A DNA stretch of 64,000 nt, taken from NCBI GenBank assembly GCA_963664465.2, contig CAXXSU010000001.1, positions 1-64,000 on the forward strand. The letters are read 5' to 3'. Each line of letters opens with the position of its first letter. Positions within the stretch are counted from its first letter, which is position 1. Below the pieces are notes generated by a model. The model made no database searches, was not told the DNA's origin, and was given only the letters and a program-made list of their open reading frames with translations. This stretch comes from CAVOAK01 sp963664465. Lineage in GTDB: Bacteria > Pseudomonadota > Alphaproteobacteria > UBA8366 > CAVOAK01. A program made the position numbers and the translations under genes. Below, piece by piece: positions 51,975-60,912 of the stretch.

Positions 51975-52087
51975 ACAAATAGTGACGATGCCCGTCGTCG
52001 GCGCCGGATCCTGTCTGAATTGCTACCCATAGCGCTACTCATGCCCAGCGTGGAAACGCTGGATATTTCCTAACCCATTGAAAAAAT

Positions 52088-52164
52088 TGGCGCGCCCGAG
52101 AGGACTCGAACCCCTAACCTCCTGATCCGTAGTCAGGTGCTCTATCCAATTGAGCTACGGGCGC
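52088..52164 (-). tRNA. tRNA-Arg (anticodon ACG)
   Basis: 77 bases including an encoded CCA (52088-52090). On the minus strand the acceptor is GCGCCCG/CGGGCGC, the D arm is GCTCAATTGGATAGAGC, the anticodon stem CCTGA/TCAGG encloses CTACGGA with anticodon ACG (A34 is normally deaminated to inosine), and the T arm is AGGGG TTCGAGT CCTCT. All arms fold normally. Confidence 0.96.
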
Positions 52165-52420
52165 CTGGGCTCTGCAGCCATCCGCTGAGAGGGTGCGGAC
52201 ACTACTGAATGCTATTCGCATAGGCAAGGTGGCGCGATATAGTACGTCTTCGAGTTTTGGTGGCCGAAAACCAACTTGTGGCGATCGGAGCATAACAGTA
52301 GTATCGTTGCGCCTTAATGGCGGGATCAAAGCGGTTGGGAGCGTAGGGCGGCGATGAGTCACCGAATTGCACTGCCTGCCGTTTCAATGATAATCAGGCA
52401 AACAGGGTTTCCTAAACTTC

Positions 52421-53614
52421 ATGGCACTATCACGACTTAGCGCTGTATGCCTTGGTGCGGCGGTTTTACTTGCCGGCTGTTCCTATGTGGACAACACGCT
52501 GTGGCCATCGCTGACCGGTGAAGAGCCGTCCGGCAAGGCCAAAGAGCAGGTAACGATACAACCGTCTGCGGCCGAGACCGCTGCTGCGTCAGCGGAAGCG
52601 GCCCAAGCGGCCGAGTCGGCGTCGCAGACAAATATCCGGGTGAGTCAAGTCACCAACGGGTCGTCGCTGTTCGGGCCTTTACTGCCGACGCTTAGGCCGA
52701 CCGGCACATTCGTTGGCAAGAAAGTTGGCGAAATGTACACCGACCTGCGGAAATTGCAGGATAAGGTCGCACGCCTGACCGATTCGACCCAGCAACTGCG
52801 CGCCGATACTGCCGCCATCTCGCAGCGCTATCACAGTGTTGTTGCGACAATAAACGCAAAGCTTCAAGTCGGAACGACACCTGGCAACCCGGTCATGGTC
52901 CAGCAGTGGAACGAAGCCCAGGCTCAACTTGAGCAGATCGCTGCGACGCTGCCGAGATTGAATCGACTCTCGAACGATTCGGCAGCCGAGGCGGCGATGG
53001 CGGGCTATATGCTCGACACGGTTCGGGCGACCTACAGCGTCAGCGGCGCTATCGACGAGGATCATGATCAGCTGCGCCTTCTCGAAGACTCGGTCAATCG
53101 GACGGTTGTCGTCATCGACCGCGTGCTCAACGAACTCAGTGAGGATGTGAGCCGGCAAAGCACATATGTCAGCAATGAGCGGAGCAACCTCTCTGCGATG
53201 TCGCTCGCCGTCAAGAATGGTGAACTCTACGGCACAAGCTTGGCCAATCGCGCCTTTGCACAGACGCAAGCCTTGGCGAGTGCATCCGCTCAGGCTCCCG
53301 GGCCATTGCCGGGAGATCGCCCGCTCGTAGTGATCCGCTTCGACCGTGATGATGTGCCCTATCAGCAAGCACTCTATAACGCAGTGAGTCGGGCATTGGA
53401 GCGCCGGCCCAATGCGTCTTTCGACCTTGTAGCGGTTAGTCCGCGTTCAGGAACGCCAGCTCAGGTCGCATTGAACAGCACAGCCGCAAAGCGCCACGCG
53501 GAAGCGGTCTTGCGCTCGCTCGCCGATATGGGATTGCCGCCAAACAGGATCAAGCTTTCAGCGACGACGGCTGAGGACGCTCTATCGAACGAGGTCCACA
53601 TCTACGTCCGATAG
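52421..53614 (+). CDS. Coiled-coil lipoprotein with OmpA-like C terminus
   Basis: 397 residues. A lipoprotein signal ends in the lipobox LLAGC (Cys about residue 20). A low-complexity Ala/Glu segment follows (AAETAAASAEAAQAAESASQ), then a long coiled-coil (about residues 100-260; VGEMYTDLRKLQDKVARLTD, EQIAATLPRLNRLSNDSAAE). The last 100 residues (RPLVVIRFDRDDVPYQQALY ... AKRHAEAVLRSLADMGLPPN) look like an OmpA/MotB-type peptidoglycan-binding fold. It is probably an envelope protein bridging membrane and wall. A rho-independent terminator follows the gene. Confidence 0.85.
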   Translation: MALSRLSAVCLGAAVLLAGCSYVDNTLWPSLTGEEPSGKAKEQVTIQPSAAETAAASAEAAQAAESASQTNIRVSQVTNGSSLFGPLLPTLRPTGTFVGKKVGEMYTDLRKLQDKVARLTDSTQQLRADTAAISQRYHSVVATINAKLQVGTTPGNPVMVQQWNEAQAQLEQIAATLPRLNRLSNDSAAEAAMAGYMLDTVRATYSVSGAIDEDHDQLRLLEDSVNRTVVVIDRVLNELSEDVSRQSTYVSNERSNLSAMSLAVKNGELYGTSLANRAFAQTQALASASAQAPGPLPGDRPLVVIRFDRDDVPYQQALYNAVSRALERRPNASFDLVAVSPRSGTPAQVALNSTAAKRHAEAVLRSLADMGLPPNRIKLSATTAEDALSNEVHIYVR

Positions 53615-53640
53615 TACGTGTTCGGAGGAAGTATGGCGTA

Positions 53641-53676
53641 GCGGGCGCCCTCGATCGAGGACGCCCGCTTTAATTT
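53641..53676 (+). terminator. Rho-independent terminator
   Basis: Stem GCGGGCG(C)CCTCGA / TCGAGG(A)CGCCCGC followed by TTTAATTT, starting 27 bp after the lipoprotein stop. The stem is long and GC-rich. It separates the lipoprotein gene from eipB. Confidence 0.85.
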
Positions 53677-53730
53677 CTGGTTCACCAGATGCTCTATACC
53701 CTGCTCGTGCAAGCCGTTAGGGTCCCAGCC

Positions 53731-54615
53731 ATGACCTCTATGAATATGCCGGCCGGCCCTCAACGGTCGCAAAGTATTTCCTGTCACAGTACTGGAATAT
53801 CGCGCTGGTTTTTGGCGCTGCAAACAGCTTTCTTGTCGATCGTTTGCCTGCTTAGTGCGGCTGTTTCGGCGCAGGCGGCGACGCTTGTTCCCCACGAAGC
53901 TCACTATCGGCTGGCGCTCGTACAGTTGAAGATTCCGGGCGAAGCGGCGTCGGCTGGCGGCGATCTTGCGCTGCGTGTTGAAAAAACCTGCGGCCATTGG
54001 CGGATTGTCAGCCGGTTTGACTTCAGCATTGCATTTCGCGATGCGCAGCGGAGGATGCGCGTCGAGGTGGCGCAAGGTTTGGAGGAAGATTTGGAGGGAC
54101 GGACCCTGTCGTTTGAATCCCATACAGCTATCAACGGCAAGGAGGTGCTGTCGATCAAGGGAACGGCAAGCGCGCCGGAGGATGGTGGTGACGGGCGCGC
54201 TGTCTTCACGGCGCCGCGGCGAGTGGACTATGCGTTGCCAGCGGGCACGCTCTTTCCTACGGCCACCACGCAGCGGACCGTCGCTGCGCTCGAACGCGGT
54301 ATGCGCATGGATAGTTACTTACTGTTCGACGGCTCCAATCCAGCGGGCCCCTATCGCGTCAGCGACGTTGCCGGAGGCAAGCCGCTTACCCTAAAACAGC
54401 GTCCAGCCGGTGATGGCAGCCTTTTGAATTCGCCATCGTGGCGCGTGACGAGCGCGTTTTTCGATCATCGCGGCGTTGATACGGAGCCGCTGTCGACGAC
54501 CGTGACGCAGCTTCACGCAAATGGTGTCGTGAGCCGCGTGCTTCTCGATGTTGGGTTCCTGGTTGTCGACGGCGAGCTCGTGGAAATTACCTCGCTTCCG
54601 CTCCCCAGTTGTTGA
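53731..54615 (+). CDS. eipB: EipB (DUF1849) cell-envelope integrity protein
   Basis: About 294 residues from ATG 53731 (alternatives at 53689 and 53740). A signal peptide lies around residues 28-50 (LALQTAFLSIVCLLSAAVSA, QAA). The mature part is the beta-spiral DUF1849 domain: LVPHEAHYRLALVQLKIPGE, GGDLALRVEKTCGHWRIVSR, LEGRTLSFESHTAINGKEVL, VDYALPAGTLFPTATTQRTV. The two cysteines that form the conserved disulfide in Brucella EipB are visible as TCGHW and the last residue (LPLPSC). It is a periplasmic factor for envelope stability, conserved in alphaproteobacteria. Confidence 0.93.
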   Translation: MTSMNMPAGPQRSQSISCHSTGISRWFLALQTAFLSIVCLLSAAVSAQAATLVPHEAHYRLALVQLKIPGEAASAGGDLALRVEKTCGHWRIVSRFDFSIAFRDAQRRMRVEVAQGLEEDLEGRTLSFESHTAINGKEVLSIKGTASAPEDGGDGRAVFTAPRRVDYALPAGTLFPTATTQRTVAALERGMRMDSYLLFDGSNPAGPYRVSDVAGGKPLTLKQRPAGDGSLLNSPSWRVTSAFFDHRGVDTEPLSTTVTQLHANGVVSRVLLDVGFLVVDGELVEITSLPLPSC

Positions 54616-54740
54616 GATCCATGGTTACTCCGGGCAGCCCGCCATCATAGCGTTGGCGAAAATCGCCGGCGGACGTTAATAAATGGAGCAGAGAGCGGCG
54701 TTCGAGCCGTCTTTGCGTCCGTAGGAGGGGGATCGATAAC

Positions 54741-56126
54741 GTGTTGCGATGCTTTGCCACCAAATCCACTAGCAGAACTGTTCCAGTCACCCCTGTCACT
54801 TCGTCGAAGCTAAAAGCTTGGCTTAGAAAGCAATCGGCCGCCACAACGAGATGGGTTCATGCGTCCGATTTTGAGGCGTCGCCCGGATCGCTATTGCTGG
54901 TCCCGGCTGCCGGGAACGATCGTGGCGTCCGGGCAATTGTCGGCGTCTCAGATGATAAGGATATCTGGTCTTGGGGCGCGGCTGCTGCCGCGCTGCCGGA
55001 TGGCACCTACAGACTTGATCCGCAGCCGAAGGTCAAGACAGCGGAGAATGCAGCGATCGGCTGGGCGCTCGGCGTCTATGAATTCACCCGGTACCGGATG
55101 CCAAAGCGCAAGTGTCCGAGACTCGTATGGCCTGCCCGAGCCGACAAGAAGGCGATCGAGCGAGCGACCAGCGCTACCTATCTGGTGCGCGACCTGATCA
55201 ACACCCCGGCCAACGACATGGGCCCCGCCGAACTTGCAACCGCTGCGCGGCGGCTCGGGCGCGAGTTCAAGGCGCGCTGCCGCGTTACGATCGGCGATGC
55301 CCTTTTGAGTTCAAACTGTCCCGCGATCCATGCTGTCGGTCGTGCCTCGACCCGTGCGCCGCGGCTGATCGACCTCACTTGGGGATCGAACCGTCATCCG
55401 AAGGTTACGTTGGTGGGCAAGGGCGTCTGCTTTGATACCGGTGGCCTCGACCTCAAGCCTGCGGCCGGCATGCGGCTTATGAAGAAAGATATGGGAGGTG
55501 GTGCGCACGTTTTGGGTCTTGCGCGCATGATTATGATGGCCAAGCTTCCGCTGCGCTTGCGCGTTCTCGTGCCCGCTGTCGAGAACAGCGTTGCCGGAAA
55601 TGCATACCGTCCGTTTGACGTGATCAAAACGCGGAAGGGATTGACGGTCGAAATTGGCAATACCGATGCGGAGGGACGCCTCGTTCTGGCTGATGCCCTG
55701 GCGATGGCTGTTGAAGAGAAGCCGGAGCTAATTCTCGATTTTGCGACGCTTACGGGTGCCGCCCGGGTCGCTGTCGGCACCGAGATTGCCGCAATGTTCT
55801 GTAACGACGATAAGCTTGCCGAGCAGTTCGCCCATCACGCTGAGTTGGAGGACGACCCGGTTTGGCGGATGCCGCTATGGAAGCCTTACCGCCGGCTTCT
55901 GAACGGCAAGGTGGCGGACCTCAACAATGTGTCCGATGGACCTTTCGGCGGCGCCATAATCGCTGCGCTGTTTCTCGACACCTTTGTCGGCAAAGACGTG
56001 CCTTGGGCACATTTCGATATCATGGCCTGGAATCCGGCGACGCGTCACGGTCGGCCGGAGGGCGGCGAGGCGACGGCGATGCGAGCTGCGTTCGCGGTTA
56101 TCGCTGCCCGCTATCCAAAGCGCTAA
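54741..56126 (+). CDS. M17-family leucyl aminopeptidase
   Basis: 461 residues from GTG 54741, with GGAGGGG ten bases ahead. The C-terminal catalytic domain is intact: VTLVGKGVCFDTGGLDLKPA (Lys and Asp metal ligands), MKKDMGGGAHVLGLARMIMM, PAVENSVAGNAYRPFDV, and the signature NTDAEGRLVLADALAMA with its Asp, Glu and Arg. The N-terminal regulatory domain is short, as in PepB/alphaproteobacterial forms. Zinc or manganese enzyme, cytosolic, releasing N-terminal amino acids. It converges on the GhrA-like gene with a 4-bp overlap of their 3' ends. Confidence 0.94.
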   Translation: MLRCFATKSTSRTVPVTPVTSSKLKAWLRKQSAATTRWVHASDFEASPGSLLLVPAAGNDRGVRAIVGVSDDKDIWSWGAAAAALPDGTYRLDPQPKVKTAENAAIGWALGVYEFTRYRMPKRKCPRLVWPARADKKAIERATSATYLVRDLINTPANDMGPAELATAARRLGREFKARCRVTIGDALLSSNCPAIHAVGRASTRAPRLIDLTWGSNRHPKVTLVGKGVCFDTGGLDLKPAAGMRLMKKDMGGGAHVLGLARMIMMAKLPLRLRVLVPAVENSVAGNAYRPFDVIKTRKGLTVEIGNTDAEGRLVLADALAMAVEEKPELILDFATLTGAARVAVGTEIAAMFCNDDKLAEQFAHHAELEDDPVWRMPLWKPYRRLLNGKVADLNNVSDGPFGGAIIAALFLDTFVGKDVPWAHFDIMAWNPATRHGRPEGGEATAMRAAFAVIAARYPKR

Positions 56127-57049
56127 TACCCGAGGTCCCTGTCCACGAGCCCTTCGGGCATTTCGCCGGCCTCGATACGGGCGATGTTTGCAGCGATCGT
56201 CCGCGCCGCGCTGGCGGTGTCGGTGCGGCTTGAATTATGTGGCGTAACAGCGACCTTGGGGTGCGCCCAGAATGGATGGTCTGGTGAAAGGGGTTCGCTC
56301 GCGAACACATCGAGGCTGGCACCTGCGAGTTGGCCGGAGTCCAATGCCGCCAGGATATCCTCTTCGACCAGGCTTTGGCCGCGGCCGGGGTTGATGAGGA
56401 AGGCACGCTTGGGGAGTTTGGCGAGCAGGTCGCGGTTGAGTATGCCGGTGGTCGCCGGCGTGAGCGGCAACAGGCAAACCAGAATATCCGTTTGTGCAAG
56501 AAACGGTGAAAGACCTTCGGGGCCGTGAAACGACTCGACGCCGGCCAAGGTTTTGGGCGTACGCGACCAACCGGTGACGTTGAATTTAAGCGCGATAAGT
56601 GCTCGCGCTGCGTCGCAACCCAGCATACCAAGCCCCATCAGGCCGACGCTTCGATCCCATGCCGGTGGGACGTCCAGGTGCTTCCACAATTTGCCGCGCT
56701 GTTGTTCATCAAATTCAGGCTGTCGCCGGTGGTAGTGGAGCACTCGCTGCACGACATACTCGGTCATGCCCTGGGTCAGCGCATCATCGATGAGGCGCAC
56801 AATCGGGACATCCGGCAGATCGGGATCACCCTTCAGGTGATCGACGCCAGCGCCCATTGAGAAGATGTAATTGAGGTTGGGAAAAGTCTTGAGCTCGCCC
56901 CGTGGCGGCTCCCAGACAACAGCGTATTGGATTTCCGACCTATCGCCCGGCTCGTCCCAATCCCGGATTTCACTGTCAGGCAGTTCTCGGCGAAGAATGT
57001 CGCGCATATGACCTGGTTTCGGCCAGGGATACCGGACAATTACCGCCAT
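56123..57049 (-). CDS. GhrA-like glyoxylate/hydroxypyruvate reductase
   Basis: 308 residues of the D-2-hydroxyacid dehydrogenase family. The NAD(P) site is VGLMGLGMLGCDAARALIAL (about residues 138-157). Catalytic Arg, Glu and His are likely in LINPGRGQSLVEEDIL, ASLDVFASEPLSPDHPFWAH and VTPHNSSRTDT. It reduces glyoxylate or hydroxypyruvate to the hydroxy acid. Located directly after yejF on the same strand (27 bp), so it may be cotranscribed with the transporter operon. Confidence 0.92.
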   Translation of the reverse strand: MAVIVRYPWPKPGHMRDILRRELPDSEIRDWDEPGDRSEIQYAVVWEPPRGELKTFPNLNYIFSMGAGVDHLKGDPDLPDVPIVRLIDDALTQGMTEYVVQRVLHYHRRQPEFDEQQRGKLWKHLDVPPAWDRSVGLMGLGMLGCDAARALIALKFNVTGWSRTPKTLAGVESFHGPEGLSPFLAQTDILVCLLPLTPATTGILNRDLLAKLPKRAFLINPGRGQSLVEEDILAALDSGQLAGASLDVFASEPLSPDHPFWAHPKVAVTPHNSSRTDTASAARTIAANIARIEAGEMPEGLVDRDLGY

Positions 57050-57076
57050 CTCTGATTTTCCGTTCGGGACTGCATG

Positions 57077-58705
57077 TCAGGTGCTGACGACGTCGCTATC
57101 GACGGTCTCGAGCTCAAACGCCGCCGCCATTAAGGCCTTGGTATATTCATGCTGCGGCTGTTCGAAGATCTGTGTGGCTGGTCCCTCTTCGACAGCCACG
57201 CCTTGGCGCATGACAATGATGTAGTCGGCCAGCGCCCGCACGACCTTGAGATCATGGCTGATGAACATGTAGGCGAGCTTGTGGCGCTGCTGCAAGTCCC
57301 GCAGCAAGTCGATGATTTGCGCTTGGACCGACATATCGAGCGCCGAGGTCGGTTCGTCGAGGACGACCAGCCGCGGCTTCAAGACCATGGCCCTTGCGAT
57401 GGCGACGCGCTGACGCTGGCCGCCCGAGAATTCATGTGGATAGCGGTGCCTTGTGCCCGGATCGAGATCAACCTCACGAAGCGCCTGAGCGACCATCTCA
57501 TCACGCTCCGCCCGGTCACCCAGCTTGTGTACCTTAAGGCCTTCCTCGATGATCTCGGCGACCGACATGCGCGGGCTTAGCGAACCGTATGGGTCTTGAA
57601 ACACGATCTGCATCTCGCGCCTAAGCGGCCTCAGTTCCTTCGAAGACAGGCCTTGCACGTCCCGGCCCATGAATGAAATCTCACCCCGGCTATGCTCCAG
57701 CCTGAGCAATGCCATACCGAGCGTTGTCTTGCCGCAACCGGACTCGCCGACGATGCCAACCGTCTGACCCTCGCGAATGGTGATGGAGAATCCGTCAACG
57801 GCTTTGACATAGGCGGCGGTCCGTCGAAGCAAGCCTTTCTTGATGGGAAACCAGACACGAAGGTCGTTGCCTTGAAGCACCACGGGTGCTGTCGGATCGG
57901 CAGGCAATTTCTCGCCCGACGGTTCGGCGGCGAGCAGATGCTTGGTGTACTCGTGTTGCGGCGATTCGAAAATCTCCGCTGTTGGTCCGGCCTCGACGAT
58001 CGCGCCCTCATTCATTACGCAGATCCGGTCCGCCATCTTGCGGACGATGCTCAGATCATGGGTAATAAACAGCATGGCCATGCCAAGCTTGGCCTGTAAT
58101 TCCTTGAGAAGCGCCAGAATCTGGGCCTGGATAGTGACATCGAGCGCGGTGGTCGGTTCGTCGGCGATCAGCAGGTCCGGTTCGTTGGCGAGCGCCATTG
58201 CGATCATCACACGCTGGCGCTGGCCGCCCGAGAGCTCGTGTGGATACGCGGTGAGACGTTGCTCGGCGTCGCGAAGGCCGACAAGGTGCAGGAGCTCCAG
58301 GACACGCGCTCGGGCCGCTGTGCGCGAGAGACCCTTATGCAGCAGAAGGGCCTCGCCGACCTGCTTTTCTATGGCGTGCAGCGGGTTCAGCGACGTCATC
58401 GGCTCCTGGAAGATCATCGAGATCCTGTTGCCGCGCACGCCGCGCAGCGTGCGCTCCGGCGCACCGACAAGTTCCTCATCGTAGAAGCGGATGGAGCCAG
58501 AGGGATGGCGCGCCTTCGGATAGGGGAGCAGCTGGAGAACCGATAACGCGGTAACTGACTTGCCCGATCCGGACTCACCGACCAGTGCCAGAGTTTCGCC
58601 GCGATCAATGGCGAAAGATATTCGTCGGACTGCCTCGACCTCAGCACCGGGCACGTCGAACGTCACCGAAAGATCCTTCACTTCAAGCATGGTCGGCTCG
58701 CTCAC
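57077..58705 (-). CDS. yejF: ABC transporter dual ATP-binding protein (YejF-like)
   Basis: 542 residues with two complete ATPase domains. The first has Walker A GESGSGKSV (about residue 41), signature LSGGQRQRV and Walker B LLIADEPTTALD; the second has Walker A GESGCGKTT (about 325), signature FSGGQRQRV and Walker B LVVLDEPTSALD. Oligopeptide-type C-terminal extensions follow each (EYTKHLLAAEP, EYTKALMAAAF). It powers the YejABE importer for oligopeptides and microcin-C-like peptides. Its start overlaps the yejE stop by four bases. Confidence 0.94.
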   Translation of the reverse strand: MSEPTMLEVKDLSVTFDVPGAEVEAVRRISFAIDRGETLALVGESGSGKSVTALSVLQLLPYPKARHPSGSIRFYDEELVGAPERTLRGVRGNRISMIFQEPMTSLNPLHAIEKQVGEALLLHKGLSRTAARARVLELLHLVGLRDAEQRLTAYPHELSGGQRQRVMIAMALANEPDLLIADEPTTALDVTIQAQILALLKELQAKLGMAMLFITHDLSIVRKMADRICVMNEGAIVEAGPTAEIFESPQHEYTKHLLAAEPSGEKLPADPTAPVVLQGNDLRVWFPIKKGLLRRTAAYVKAVDGFSITIREGQTVGIVGESGCGKTTLGMALLRLEHSRGEISFMGRDVQGLSSKELRPLRREMQIVFQDPYGSLSPRMSVAEIIEEGLKVHKLGDRAERDEMVAQALREVDLDPGTRHRYPHEFSGGQRQRVAIARAMVLKPRLVVLDEPTSALDMSVQAQIIDLLRDLQQRHKLAYMFISHDLKVVRALADYIIVMRQGVAVEEGPATQIFEQPQHEYTKALMAAAFELETVDSDVVST

Positions 58706-59751
58706 AGCTGGGCCTTCCGCGGGTCGAATGCGTCGCGTATGGCTTCGCCGATGAAGACAAGCAGCGAGAGCATAAGGGCGATAACGAAGAACCCTGCCAT
58801 GCCAAGCCAGGGCGCCTGCAAGTTGTCTTTACCTTGTTTCAGGAGCTCGCCCAACGAAGCTGAACCTGGAGGCAGCCCAAACCCCAGGAAGTCCAACGCA
58901 GTCAGCGTCACCACCGAACCCGAGGTGATGAATGGCAGGAATGTGATCGTTGCTACCATAGCGTTGGGGAGTACGTGGCGCGCCATAATCAGCGAATTCG
59001 AAAGGCCAAGCGCACGTGCTGCTTTAACATAGTCGAAGTTGCGCGCGCGCAGGAATTCGGCGCGAACGACGCCGACCAGTGCCGTCCAACTGAACAAAAG
59101 CAGCAAACCGAGCAGCCACCAGAAGTTGGGTTCGACGACCGAGGCAAGAATTATCAACATGAAGAGGACCGGCATGCCGGACCAGATTTCAATTATGCGC
59201 TGGGCGAATAGATCGATCAGTCCGCCGAAATAACCCTGAACCGCGCCGGCGGCGACGCCGATAATCGAACTAAAAAGGGTTAGGGTGAGGCCGAACAGTA
59301 CCGATATGCGGAAGCCATAAATCAAGCGAGCGACCACATCGCGCGCCTGATCGTCGGTGCCAAGTAGATTCTGCCACGAGGGTGGTGCTGGTGCCGGCAC
59401 TGCCAGAGAGGTGATATGCGTGTCGTAGCGGTAGGGGATCGGTGTGTGAAGTATCCATCCCTTCGCTTCGATCAACTCGCGTACGAATGGATCGCTATAC
59501 TCCGCCTCGGTTTCGAAGTCTCCCCCGAACGCGGTTTCCGGATAGGTGATGAGAAATGGCGTATAGATCTCACCGTCAAAATAGACCAGCAGCGGCCGGT
59601 CGTTAGCGATGAGTTCCGCGAACAAGGAGGCGACCAAGAGCAACAGGAACATCCAAAGCGACCAGTATCCGCGTCGATTGGACTTGAAGTTGTCGATACG
59701 CCGCCGCGTCAGGGGCGTAACCGGGAGGCCAAGGAATCGGTTCTCGCTCAT
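58702..59751 (-). CDS. yejE: ABC transporter permease (YejE-like)
   Basis: 349 residues with about six membrane helices. An N-terminal OppC-type cytoplasmic start (LTRRRIDNFKSNRRGYWSLW) and a first helix precede a periplasmic insert of about 100 residues (GEIYTPFLITYPETAFGGDF), typical of YejE. The permease EAA loop is seen as EFLRARNFDYVKAARALGLS. Together with YejB it forms the membrane channel. It overlaps yejF (ATGA) and lies 9 bp after yejB. Confidence 0.94.
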   Translation of the reverse strand: MSENRFLGLPVTPLTRRRIDNFKSNRRGYWSLWMFLLLLVASLFAELIANDRPLLVYFDGEIYTPFLITYPETAFGGDFETEAEYSDPFVRELIEAKGWILHTPIPYRYDTHITSLAVPAPAPPSWQNLLGTDDQARDVVARLIYGFRISVLFGLTLTLFSSIIGVAAGAVQGYFGGLIDLFAQRIIEIWSGMPVLFMLIILASVVEPNFWWLLGLLLLFSWTALVGVVRAEFLRARNFDYVKAARALGLSNSLIMARHVLPNAMVATITFLPFITSGSVVTLTALDFLGFGLPPGSASLGELLKQGKDNLQAPWLGMAGFFVIALMLSLLVFIGEAIRDAFDPRKAQL

Positions 59752-59760
59752 CGCCCGCCG

Positions 59761-60876
59761 TTAGACCTCGCGCGTTTCGAAGTCGATCCGCGGATCGACC
59801 AGCATGTAGGTAATATCGCCGATAATTCCGAGGATGAGTCCGAGCAAGGTGAAAAAATATAACGACGCGAACATGATCGGATAGTCACGGTCGATCACCG
59901 CCTCGAAACCCAATAATCCCAACCCGTCGAGCGAAAAGATGACTTCAATCAAGAGGGCGCCGGTAAACAGGATTCCGATAAAAGCAGACGGGAACCCGGC
60001 GATGACGATCAACATAGCGTTGCGGAATACGTGACCGTATAGCACGCGTTTTTCAACCAGACCTTTGGCGCGTGCGGTGACGACATATTGTTGGTTGATC
60101 TGATCGAGGAACGAATTCTTGGTCAACATCGTCAGTCCGGCGAAACCACCGATGACAAGCGAGATGATCGGCAGCGCCAGGTGCCAGAAATAGTCCAATA
60201 TGCGCAGCGGCCACGACAGGTCCTGCCAGTCGTCGGAGACGAGTCCGCGCAGCGGGAACCAGTCGAAGTAGCGTCCACCTGCGAACACGACGATGAGCAA
60301 GATCGCAAACAGGAAACCTGGGATTGCATTCCCCACAATAACGACGCCGCTGGTCCATATATCGAACCGTGTGCCGTCGCGTACCGCCTTGGCGATGCCC
60401 AACGGAATGGAGATGAGGTAGACGAGCAGCGTCGTCCATAGGCCAAGCGAAATTGAGACGGGCAGCTTCTCGATCACGAGATCGACGACGTCACGATCAC
60501 GAAAGAAACTCTGCCCGAAATCGAAAGTGATGTAACTGCGCATCATGATCCCGAAACGCACGTGGGCAGGCTTATCGAATCCGAATTGCCGTTCAATTTC
60601 CTTTATGAAATCGGGGTCGAGTCCCTGCGCGCCACGGTACTTGCCAGTGGTGCTAGTGTCCGTTGGCCCGCCCTGGCTGCGCTCGCCTGCGCCGACTTCA
60701 GAGCCCGCCCCACCGCCGATCCGCGCCGTCGCCTCGACGCCCGATCCGGTAATTTCTGCAATTAGCCGCTCGACCGGACCGCCCGGCGCGACCTGCACGA
60801 TTAGAAAGTTGATGACCATGATCCCGAACAGCGTCGGGAAGACAAGCAGCAGGCGACGAATGATGTAGGCGATCAT
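59761..60876 (-). CDS. yejB: ABC transporter permease (YejB-like)
   Basis: 371 residues. The OppB-type N terminus (MIAYIIRRLLLVFPTLFGIM, VINFLIVQVAPGGPVERL) is followed by a YejB-type periplasmic/linker insert (about residues 45-95, GGGAGSEVGAGERSQGGPTD), then five helices with the EAA loop QYVVTARAKGLVEKRVLYGH. The GP.....LDP-like segment YRGAQGLDPDFIKEIERQFG is present. Second gene of the operon, 36 bp after yejA. Confidence 0.94.
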   Translation of the reverse strand: MIAYIIRRLLLVFPTLFGIMVINFLIVQVAPGGPVERLIAEITGSGVEATARIGGGAGSEVGAGERSQGGPTDTSTTGKYRGAQGLDPDFIKEIERQFGFDKPAHVRFGIMMRSYITFDFGQSFFRDRDVVDLVIEKLPVSISLGLWTTLLVYLISIPLGIAKAVRDGTRFDIWTSGVVIVGNAIPGFLFAILLIVVFAGGRYFDWFPLRGLVSDDWQDLSWPLRILDYFWHLALPIISLVIGGFAGLTMLTKNSFLDQINQQYVVTARAKGLVEKRVLYGHVFRNAMLIVIAGFPSAFIGILFTGALLIEVIFSLDGLGLLGFEAVIDRDYPIMFASLYFFTLLGLILGIIGDITYMLVDPRIDFETREV

Positions 60877-60912
60877 GCGCTAGGCGCCAGTCCATTCTAA
60901 GCAGGATTGCAT

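Larger units (their letters stand above)
51263..51982 (+). pseudogene. Small secreted Lys-rich protein gene split by an IS remnant
   Basis: ATG 51263 (GGAGG five bases ahead) starts MTRNIIAA. The frame then enters an IS1595 fragment (51287-51696) and resumes on the far side as LFVTAFLGGAMVAHSQVVFA, giving a classical signal peptide when joined. Further on, another frame carries MAGEKKANAAKVMPQNPGQK, then KGLEKCAKLTDATKKQACIA and QQAQARKEFGKSKGKAKKD, so at least one more frameshift separates signal and mature part. A 23-bp tandem duplication (51929-51974) displaces the original stop. The mature protein would be about 60 residues, lysine-rich, with two Cys. Not functional as it stands. Confidence 0.65.
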
